DNA of 64,000 nucleotides from positions 1 to 64,000 of the forward strand of contig JANQRQ010000086.1 in NCBI GenBank assembly GCA_028284485.1, read 5' to 3'. Within the stretch, counting starts at the first letter, position 1; each line of letters opens with the position of its first letter. The notes beneath the pieces are model-generated. The model searched no databases. It was not told the DNA's origin and was given only the letters and a program-made list of their open reading frames with translations. A program made the position numbers and the translations under genes. Of the stretch, positions 57,236-63,703 are shown in pieces. This stretch comes from Planctomycetaceae bacterium (GTDB lineage Bacteria > Planctomycetota > Planctomycetia > Planctomycetales > Planctomycetaceae).

Positions 57236-57861
57236 AGCTGAAATTCCGAATGGCTCAAGTGGCCTTCGGGCGATTGTTAGGCACGTTTGAAAAAGAAGTG
57301 ACGACGCCCTGGTGCGAATTCCACTCCCAACAGAAAGTGGCAGCAACGAGGTCCGGGAATCATCCATTGCCGTTTAGTCGGGCGGCGATCCTATCTACGA
57401 CAGCAAATTACAATTGGTGTTCTTGGCGACTGCCTCGATCGCCGTTAAGTTCGCCACATTCCCTTAGATAGTAGGCGAATTTCGAATTTTTTCCGGGATT
57501 GCTGTCACACAGTGGGAAGACCTCCGTAAGAGGTTCGGGCAGTGATTTTGTTCATTCCCCTTTTTGGGCTGGACGAAATCTTCCTTCGCCATGATCAACG
57601 CTGTCGGTTAGACAAAATAGAGAAACATATCCCCAGTGACCGTCACTCGTTTTGCAGCAACGCAGCTGGTGACTGTGCGTTGCGGAATTTGCTTAGCGCC
57701 CGAGATTAAATTCGTTCCGCAAGTGCCGCTGTGATACGATAAATGACCAGGTTGGAATGAACCGCTCAATAGCGACGCACTGCCGCAATTGGCCGGTGGC
57801 AGTGATTTAAAAGACTCGCCGTTTTTTGTACCGACCTTTGACCTAGCATGAGGGGAAGACA
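57236..57861. other. Gap between precursors 1 and 2, with promoter
   Basis: 627 bp without a convincing gene. The 13-mer GTGATACGATAAA at 57731-57743, with TTCGTT at 57711-57716 (18-bp spacer to TACGAT), repeats the arrangement upstream of precursor 1 and is a likely promoter. The stretch 57240-57330 loosely resembles a degenerate serine-tRNA-like sequence but does not fold convincingly. Confidence 0.5.
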
Positions 57862-58629
57862 ATGGCCGAAACAAATCTGGATGCAGTCACGAAGTTGCTT
57901 GCCGCCGCTGAAACCGATGACGCATTGCAAGCAGAACTTTCTGCGGCAAAGGACCTGGCGACAATCGTCCAAATTGGAAAATCTCGCGGATACGATTTTA
58001 CTGCCGAAGATGTTCAAGCGGTGGCGTCCGCCTCTGCCGCCGAAACTGATGAACTGTCCGACGAGGATTTGGATGGCGTCTCGGGCGGCGTATTCCGTTC
58101 CCCGAGTTTGCGATCGTTGTCGCCTACGTATTCGTCCACCGTTCCGACTAGTTATGACTCCGAAGCCGACGAGGCCGCCGAAAGAGAAGAGCGTGACGCT
58201 GCGCAGGATGATGCGACGCTGGAAGATGATCATGGCACGGAATGGGAAAAACCGGTTCCAGAGGAAGAGGCTGACAACGTACCGGAGGAGTCGAAGTCAA
58301 AAGAAGAGAAAGCAGAAGAGAATGTCAACGAATCGGAAGACGATCAACGGCCGACCGAGAGGGCTGAGGATAGCAAATCAGCTCAGCGCGAATCGAATAG
58401 TGCTGATGCGGACGAGGAAGATACAAATTCGACAATAACGGACACTAGCTCATTGGCCGACAGTAGCGCATCGACTTCGACGCTTGGCTCCACGACCAGC
58501 AGTTCGACCAATTTCGAATCCGCACAAACCGACAGTAGTGCATCATCGTCGACGGCTGGCTCCACGACTACTAATTCGGGCGGTCTCGACTCCAATATGA
58601 CTTCGGATTCATCTATGAATAATTTCTAG
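57862..58629 (+). CDS. Exported precursor 2: Nif11-like leader with acidic Ser/Thr-rich core
   Basis: 255 residues. The 76-residue leader is Nif11-like (MAETNLDAVTKLLAAAETDD, then LATIVQIGKSRGYDFTAEDV, as in TIGR03798-type leaders) and ends LSDEDLDGVSGG. The 179-residue core has no cysteine. It runs from a Ser/Thr/Pro start (VFRSPSLRSLSPTYSS) through a Glu/Asp/Lys-rich middle to a Ser/Thr-rich tail with a 24-residue tandem repeat. The leader is almost identical to that of precursor 5 (60577), as is the core stretch around SAQRESNSADADE, so the two are recent duplicates. Secretion by the upstream exporters is expected. Core length and composition are unlike Nif11-associated RiPPs such as lanthipeptides, which need cysteine. 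Confidence 0.85.
   Translation: MAETNLDAVTKLLAAAETDDALQAELSAAKDLATIVQIGKSRGYDFTAEDVQAVASASAAETDELSDEDLDGVSGGVFRSPSLRSLSPTYSSTVPTSYDSEADEAAEREERDAAQDDATLEDDHGTEWEKPVPEEEADNVPEESKSKEEKAEENVNESEDDQRPTERAEDSKSAQRESNSADADEEDTNSTITDTSSLADSSASTSTLGSTTSSSTNFESAQTDSSASSSTAGSTTTNSGGLDSNMTSDSSMNNF
58459..58602 (+). repeat. 72-bp tandem repeat (two copies) in the Ser/Thr tail of precursor 2
   Basis: Two 24-codon units (58459-58530 and 58531-58602), each starting GACAGTAG and encoding DSSAS-ST-GSTT. The copies have diverged in their second halves. A single hybrid copy lies at 61196-61267 behind precursor 5. Confidence 0.85.
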
Positions 58630-58800
58630 ACCATCGTTGAACAATTCGTGTGAAGTCCACATTCCAGTTGATTCTATGACACAGTGCAATGTTAACCGTG
58701 TCAAGATCGAGCAACGATGCTAGTTGTTCGATCTTTGCCACCATGCCCAGTCTTGCTGCCGAACTGATCAATGCCACTGGTCAAACAAATGGGAAAAACC

Positions 58801-59604
58801 ATGTCGCAACACAAACCGGGTGAACGTGACTCGTCTTCAGAAAAAATTCAAGGCAACCTTTCCGACGATGGGGAGTTAAGCGAAGACGACCTCGATGGAA
58901 TTGCCGGCGGTAGGGGAGGCAGAACAACAAGCCGAACGACGACAAGTTCCAGCAGTCTGAAGAAAATTACGAATCCGACCAGTGATACGAGCGGCGGAAC
59001 GACAGATACTCGCACGAGTTCGACACCGATCGTGGAAGAGACCGACTCCGAGCGAGAAGCGCCGGAAGTCGATGCTGATCCGGTCAATTACGATCGAGAT
59101 TTTGACAGTTCGGCGGAGACTACCGACAGCAGGGAAACGACAACCGAAAAATCGAGCGACACCAGTGGTGATGCTGTAACGGACCCTGAGATATCCACTG
59201 AATTCGATGGCGGCTCAGAAAAACCTGACAGTCAGGCAGTTGGCACCTCCGATCAGGATTCCAACAACGAACCTGCAGCGGAACAGGAACCCCATGTTGA
59301 TGAATCGGAGTCGGATCCTGTTGATTCGACGGACTTGCCGATCGAAGGGGAAACAGAGGAGGGATCCATCGAAGAAGAAAGGAAGTTAGCCGCCCAAGAG
59401 GAGTTAATCTTAGAAGAACAATTGGATGGCGTCGATGTGCCAGTTCCAGTTGTGCCGGACCCGCATTTGGAAGAACCTCCCCCAGACCCTGGCAGCCAAG
59501 CAGACGCGGAGCCTACCGAAGTAGAAATCAAAGAAGAGCCTATCGAAATAAAAGGTAAAGTCGACGTTTCGAACGAAGAGGATGTCCCTAACGAAGAGGA
59601 ATAG
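58801..59604 (+). CDS. Exported precursor 3: short double-glycine leader with long acidic core
   Basis: 267 residues from ATG 58801; in-frame ATGs at 58771 and 58789 are also possible (MPLVKQMGKTM-), and the same triple-ATG start is conserved before precursor 4. The leader MSQHKPGERDSSSEKIQGNL is followed by SDDGELSEDDLDGIAGG. The 230-residue core has no cysteine: a Ser/Thr/Arg start, then long Asp/Glu/Ser/Thr-rich disorder, and a Pro-rich segment VPVPVVPDPHLEEPPPDPG near the end, closing with KGKVDVSNEEDVPNEEE. No membrane helix. The leader pairs it with precursor 4; cores differ. Export through the C39 transporter is the likely fate. Function unknown. Confidence 0.78.
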   Translation: MSQHKPGERDSSSEKIQGNLSDDGELSEDDLDGIAGGRGGRTTSRTTTSSSSLKKITNPTSDTSGGTTDTRTSSTPIVEETDSEREAPEVDADPVNYDRDFDSSAETTDSRETTTEKSSDTSGDAVTDPEISTEFDGGSEKPDSQAVGTSDQDSNNEPAAEQEPHVDESESDPVDSTDLPIEGETEEGSIEEERKLAAQEELILEEQLDGVDVPVPVVPDPHLEEPPPDPGSQADAEPTEVEIKEEPIEIKGKVDVSNEEDVPNEEE

Positions 59605-59681
59605 GTATTCGGGCCGGCAGGAACAACCGAGTTGCGCAGCCCGCCTGACGAATGCCACTGGCCACACAAATGGGGAAAACC

Positions 59682-60533
59682 ATGTCGAAACACAAACCGA
59701 GTAATCTTGACGCGAATTCGGAAGAAATTCAGGGCGAATCGCATGGAAACCTCTCCGAAGATGGGGAGTTAAGCGACGACGACCTCGATGGAGTCGCCGG
59801 CGGCACAGGGACAATTGAGGCGAGCCAATCAGCAACAACTTCCAGCAGCTTACGAAATGCGATTCGCGGGAGTGATCCACTGAACGCGGCTGTTACGGAC
59901 ACGCTAGCCGGCGTCACGGACGGTGCCGATGGCGGGGAAGCCGAGACCAACCGTGACACTGCAAGCGAATCGGATGATTCGTCTGACAAATCTCAACAGA
60001 TGCCTGACGAGATTGCTGAAGAAACGACTGGTAAGACGGCCGGTGCGGGGATGTCAGCGGTCTCGGTAGCCGCGAGCGGTGCTACCGCAGCCGTGAGCGT
60101 TGCTACCGCCGGCGTTGGAGTCGCCGCGGGTGTCGGTGTCACCATCGGTTCCGGTGGTGTTGCCGGAGGCGCTGCCGTTGGTGGCAGCGGAGCTGGTACT
60201 GGTATTGGAGGGACAGCGGTAGGAGTTGCAGTCGGAACTGGCGCCGAGTCCACGGGAAGCGGTGCGGCAGTCGAGGGGGGTGTTGCTGCTGGTGGGACTG
60301 AAAGTCCCGAAGGTGCATCGGCAGGAGTGGCTATTGGTGCTGCTGACGGTGCGGCTATCGGGAGCCTCGAAGGTACTGCCGAAGCTGTTGTGAATGACGA
60401 AGCCACAGACGAGACGGACGAAAACTCCGAAGAGTCTGAGCCCGAAAAAGCCGAATCCGAAAACACCGAAGAGCCTCAAAAAGCCGAATCCGACAAATCC
60501 GCAAGCGACGAAGTGAAGAATGAGAAGCCGTAA
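59682..60533 (+). CDS. Exported precursor 4: acidic core enclosing a long Gly/Ala/Val (glycine-zipper-like) block
   Basis: 283 residues from ATG 59682 (upstream ATGs at 59652 and 59670 give the same triple start as precursor 3; GGGGA sits just before 59682). The 41-residue leader ends ELSDDDLDGVAGG. The core starts Ser/Thr/Asp-rich, then has about 120 residues (60036-60392) of almost only Gly, Ala, Val, Ser and Thr, with GxxxG-type spacing (AGVGVAAGVGVTIGSGGV...GGSGAGTGIGGTAVGVAVG), and returns to a Glu/Lys/Ser-rich tail with KAES repeats. No cysteine. Gly/Ala-rich zippers occur in class II bacteriocins and in amyloid or fibre proteins, so membrane insertion or self-assembly is possible; neither is shown. 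Confidence 0.8.
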   Translation: MSKHKPSNLDANSEEIQGESHGNLSEDGELSDDDLDGVAGGTGTIEASQSATTSSSLRNAIRGSDPLNAAVTDTLAGVTDGADGGEAETNRDTASESDDSSDKSQQMPDEIAEETTGKTAGAGMSAVSVAASGATAAVSVATAGVGVAAGVGVTIGSGGVAGGAAVGGSGAGTGIGGTAVGVAVGTGAESTGSGAAVEGGVAAGGTESPEGASAGVAIGAADGAAIGSLEGTAEAVVNDEATDETDENSEESEPEKAESENTEEPQKAESDKSASDEVKNEKP

Positions 60534-60576
60534 AACGCCCCGTTACGAATCGAGGATCAAAACTGGAGCATGACCG

Positions 60577-61197
60577 ATGGCCGAAACAAATCTGGATGCA
60601 GTCGCGAAGATGCTTGCCGCCGCTGAAACCGATGACGCATTGCAAGCGGAACTTTCTGCGGCAAAGGACCTGCCGACAGTCGTCCAAATTGGAAAATCTC
60701 GCGGATACGATTTTACTGCCGAAGATGTTCAAGCAGTGGCGTCCGCCAGTTCCGCCGAAACGGATGAACTGTCCGACGAGGATTTGGATGGCGTCTCGGG
60801 CGGCATGCTCATGTCAACTGCTCACAGCTTTCCCTGGTTAGTTGGGTACGGACCTACCACGATCACCGGTAATACGAATCTATTTACCGGAGGTGGTAGT
60901 TCCGATGGTTGGGTCGACACCTCGCCCGGCGCCGGCGAGACGTCCGATCGAGAAGTGCCCGACGCTGCGGAGGATGAGGCTACGCTGGAAGATGAGCGTG
61001 GCACGAAATGGGAAGAACCTGCTCCAGAGGAAGAGCCAAACCACGCGCACTATGAGTCAAAGTTGAATGAAGAAAGTGTCGACGATCCGGAAGACGAACG
61101 ACGTCCGACCGAAACGGCTGAGGATAGCCAATCAGCTCAGCGAGAATCGAACAGTGCTGATGCGGACGAGAATGATCCCAAGTCGTTAAAAAACTGA
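60577..61197 (+). CDS. Exported precursor 5: Nif11-like leader, acidic core, probably frameshifted near the end
   Basis: 206 residues, 43 bp after precursor 4. The 76-residue Nif11-like leader differs from that of precursor 2 at only a few positions and ends LSDEDLDGVSGG. The 130-residue core begins differently (MLMSTAHSFPWLVGYGPTTITGNTNLF, unusually hydrophobic for this set), then follows precursor 2 (DEATLEDERGTKWEEPAPEEE; EDSQSAQRESNSADADEND). It stops at TGA 61195-61197, just after a run of six A. Beyond the stop the Ser/Thr tail of precursor 2 continues in the +1 frame. So either the tail was lost by a one-base insertion, or the run is read with slippage, or the base count is a sequencing error. 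No cysteine. Confidence 0.8.
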   Translation: MAETNLDAVAKMLAAAETDDALQAELSAAKDLPTVVQIGKSRGYDFTAEDVQAVASASSAETDELSDEDLDGVSGGMLMSTAHSFPWLVGYGPTTITGNTNLFTGGGSSDGWVDTSPGAGETSDREVPDAAEDEATLEDERGTKWEEPAPEEEPNHAHYESKLNEESVDDPEDERRPTETAEDSQSAQRESNSADADENDPKSLKN

Positions 61198-61294
61198 CAG
61201 TAGCGCTTCGACGTCGACGCTGGGCTCCACGACTACGAATTCGGGCGGTCTCGACTCCTCCACGACTTCGAGTTCATCATTGAATAATTCATGA
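61196..61294 (+). pseudogene. Out-of-frame Ser/Thr-rich tail of precursor 5
   Basis: Read in the +1 frame this encodes DSSASTSTLGSTTTNSGGLD followed by SSTTSSSSLNNS and a stop at 61292-61294, matching the end of precursor 2 (DSSASTSTLGSTT..., TNSGGLDSN, SSMNNF). Removing one A from the six-A run (61188-61193) joins it to the main frame. It contains one hybrid copy of the 72-bp repeat of precursor 2. Confidence 0.7.
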
Positions 61295-61401
61295 GTGAAT
61301 AAATAGTGTCGATACTGCCATTCTGATTTGGTGAGGTCGTGTTCAACACACTTCTCTAACGTATTGCGTTGTTCGTTGTGGAAGGTGTCTCGTTGATTCG
61401 T

Positions 61402-61563
61402 ATGCAGGCATCGTGGCTTCAGAGAATAGTATTTGTGTTCAACTTGACCATTTCAGTCGAACGTAACTTCCCCGACGTCTTGGCGGGGATTCGATCGAAA
61501 GAGCTGCATAACAAGGGCGAGGTTGCTTTGCTATTGTCCTCCTGCGGAATCGATTTGGAATGA
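61402..61563 (+). CDS. Possible small ORF coupled to the HExxH gene
   Basis: 53 codons from ATG 61402 (frame open to 61369), ending in a TGA that overlaps the next ATG as ATGA. The product (MQASWLQRIVFVFNLTISVE...) has a hydrophobic start and a mixed C-terminal helix. No family recognised and no clear ribosome site. The overlap is the only evidence that it is translated. Confidence 0.3.
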   Translation: MQASWLQRIVFVFNLTISVERNFPDVLAGIRSKELHNKGEVALLLSSCGIDLE

Positions 61564-62726
61564 CGACGGAATCCGAAACGGTTCACAGGCGTATTCGCGT
61601 GCTCGAACAAATTGGGGCAGATCCGCAAGCACGTGACGAACTGATGCGGTACAACGAGAACCAGTTCGACCACAGCCAAGTCGATGCCAACGTCAAGTTT
61701 CCGCTACCGGACGAGCCCCATGTCGCAGCTTGGCGAGGGTACGCTGACGACGCAAAGCACGAAAGCACAGTCGCAGTACTCAGTCGAGCGCTGGTGCAGT
61801 TGCAGTTTCCCATACGCGCGGAAATCAGCGAGACCGACGAGTATCGCTCGGCAACTCGCCGCGGCACTAGTACAAATACCATGGAGTCGGCCACCGGTGT
61901 GACATGGCAAGCACCGGACCACATCAAGCTGAAACTGCATGCCACGCCTGCCGGAACGATTCCCGTGCTCGTTGCCGGTGAACGAGCCGATTTCGAGACG
62001 CTCATTCAGGCGTTGACCAAGCGCAACGAACCGGCGGTAATTCCCGAATCGATGGGCGCGCTGATGGTCGCCGGCTACAACAACTGGGACCGTGTGCATG
62101 CCCTCAAACAACAGTGGCTGCAGGAGCATCCGGACGACATGCTGGGAACTGGTTGGTCCGAAGAATTCTCCAAAAACGTTGTGCCGCATAAGGAGCTGTA
62201 TCAGGACAAGTTCATCATCCTCAGCTCGGGACCTTACAGCGGCGTGGCGGCTGGCGATTTGGGAATGAGTGATGACGAATGGCAACGATTATCGCTGACC
62301 ATTCGGCTGGAGCATGAATGCGCACACTACTTCACACGGCGTTTGTTCGGGTCGATGCAGAACAAGTTGCTGGACGAGTTGATCGCCGACTATTGTGGAA
62401 TCGTGGCGGCCAATGGTCGCTTTCGTGCCGATTGGTTTTTGCGCTTCGTTGGATTGGAAGAATTTCCGAAGTATCGTTCCGGCGGTCGGCTGGAAAACTA
62501 CCGCGGAGATCCACCGCTTTCCGATTCCGCGTTTCAGCTCCTTCAGCAAGTGGTCTGCAAAGCGGCAATCAATTTGGAACAAATTGATCAGCAGCATGCC
62601 GATCGGTTGGAGTCGATCAATAACCAGGCGCGGTTTACCACCGCTTTAACACGTCTCACATTGGAAGAATTGGCTTCGGACGAAGCACCAGATTTGTTTG
62701 GTGCAACATTGGCGGGCCAGGCTTAA
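61560..62726 (+). CDS. HExxH protein, putative metallopeptidase, in the export cluster
   Basis: 388 residues, no signal peptide. A zinc-peptidase-like motif HECAH (252-256, in IRLEHECAHYFTRRLFG) is followed 16 residues later by DELIADYCGI (272-281), whose Glu or Asp could supply the third ligand, as in gluzincin-like peptidases. The rest has no motif I know; the N-terminal half has mixed alpha/beta character (GALMVAGYNNWDRVHALKQQWL). Located between the precursors and a glycosyltransferase, it may process or mature the exported proteins, or act on the producing cell's own surface. It could also be a non-catalytic relative. The cytoplasmic location argues for action before export. Confidence 0.65.
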   Translation: MTTESETVHRRIRVLEQIGADPQARDELMRYNENQFDHSQVDANVKFPLPDEPHVAAWRGYADDAKHESTVAVLSRALVQLQFPIRAEISETDEYRSATRRGTSTNTMESATGVTWQAPDHIKLKLHATPAGTIPVLVAGERADFETLIQALTKRNEPAVIPESMGALMVAGYNNWDRVHALKQQWLQEHPDDMLGTGWSEEFSKNVVPHKELYQDKFIILSSGPYSGVAAGDLGMSDDEWQRLSLTIRLEHECAHYFTRRLFGSMQNKLLDELIADYCGIVAANGRFRADWFLRFVGLEEFPKYRSGGRLENYRGDPPLSDSAFQLLQQVVCKAAINLEQIDQQHADRLESINNQARFTTALTRLTLEELASDEAPDLFGATLAGQA

Positions 62727-62817
62727 GGCATTTGACTCTTGCTTTCGCATGCGAGTGTGGATTCCTGATAAGTTATCTTGAAGGTTATCGAATCATGTTG
62801 ATACGCATCGGGGCAGA

Positions 62818-63558
62818 ATGAAGATTTCATTTTGTACAACCTGTATGGGCCGGCTTGACCATCTGGCGGTGACTCTGCCTCACAATCTGGCAATTCCTAA
62901 CGATGCCGATGTGGAGTTTGTGATTTTGAACTACAACAGTCAGGATGGTCTCGACGACTACATGCGAACTCAAATGCAGTCCCACATCGACCGCGGTTTG
63001 ATCAACTATTATCACACCACGGAACCGGAGAGTTTCAACATTTCCCACGCGAAGAATGTCGCGCACAAGGTTGCCCAGGGCGAGATCCTGGTAAATCTTG
63101 ATGCGGACAATTTTCTCGTGGACGGCTATTTGGAATGGATGCGCGAACTGTTCTCGCAGCGAAAAGACATTATCCTTCTTTCGCCAGCCACGGACTGCGA
63201 GGACAAACCCGGATCGTGTGGTAAGATTGCCGTACTCCGGGAACATTTTCATAGCGTCAATGGGTATGACGAAAGCCACGAAGGATGGGGCTGCGAGGAT
63301 ACGAATTTTCAGCTCCGCGCCAGGTTACATAACGATATCGGGTTCCAATTCTGTAGCCAAACCTACTGTCGCGTCCTGGATCACGACGACTCGAGGAGAG
63401 TCGAGAATTATCGCGCGACAGATATGCACAAATCTCGGGAGCGCGGGCTCCAAACTCTATCTCAGATCCTGCAAGGTGCAGACTGTGTGGCTAACCAGGG
63501 ACAACCCTGGGGGCAGGCGACACTTCGAAAGAACTTCGTTGAGGATATGACCATATAG
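62818..63558 (+). CDS. Glycosyltransferase, GT2/GT27-like (Glyco_transf_7C motif)
   Basis: 246 residues. GT-A start MKISFCTTCMGRLDHLAVTL, strand VEFVILNYNSQDGLDDYM, the metal-binding DxD in LVNLDADNFLVDG (95-97), and the C-terminal motif NGYDESHEGWGCEDTNFQLRA (148-168). The last matches the acceptor/donor loop of galactosyl- and polypeptide GalNAc-transferases (Glyco_transf_7C; 'WG.ED.d...R'). It probably transfers a hexose or N-acetylhexosamine from a nucleotide sugar. Within this cluster the obvious acceptors are the Ser/Thr-rich cores of the exported precursors; that is inference. No membrane helix, so it would act in the cytoplasm before export. Confidence 0.85.
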   Translation: MKISFCTTCMGRLDHLAVTLPHNLAIPNDADVEFVILNYNSQDGLDDYMRTQMQSHIDRGLINYYHTTEPESFNISHAKNVAHKVAQGEILVNLDADNFLVDGYLEWMRELFSQRKDIILLSPATDCEDKPGSCGKIAVLREHFHSVNGYDESHEGWGCEDTNFQLRARLHNDIGFQFCSQTYCRVLDHDDSRRVENYRATDMHKSRERGLQTLSQILQGADCVANQGQPWGQATLRKNFVEDMTI

Positions 63559-63703
63559 TAGCCGTCTCATCGACTTCAAGAACAGTCGTCACGCCGCGGC
63601 CACGGATGTGTCATTGTCGACATTCGCGCCCGCGTCGTTGGCGCTGGGGTCGTCGATGTGAGTTCGCGCCGTCATCTCTTGCAAGACCGGAAACGACCAT
63701 ACG

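Noticed and set aside
57240-57330. tRNA-Ser-like stretch
   Set aside because: D-arm-like and T-arm-like words are present, but the acceptor and anticodon stems do not pair.
57250-57471. 73-codon frame between precursors 1 and 2
   Set aside because: No leader motif, no ribosome site and ordinary codon use not resembling the precursors.
61188-61195. Programmed -1 frameshift at A AAA AAC
   Set aside because: The -1 frame gives an Arg-rich tail unrelated to the paralogue; the conserved tail is in the +1 frame, so a one-base change fits better.
56645-61197. Lanthipeptide, thiopeptide or sactipeptide precursors
   Set aside because: None of the five proteins contains a cysteine and no matching maturase is present.
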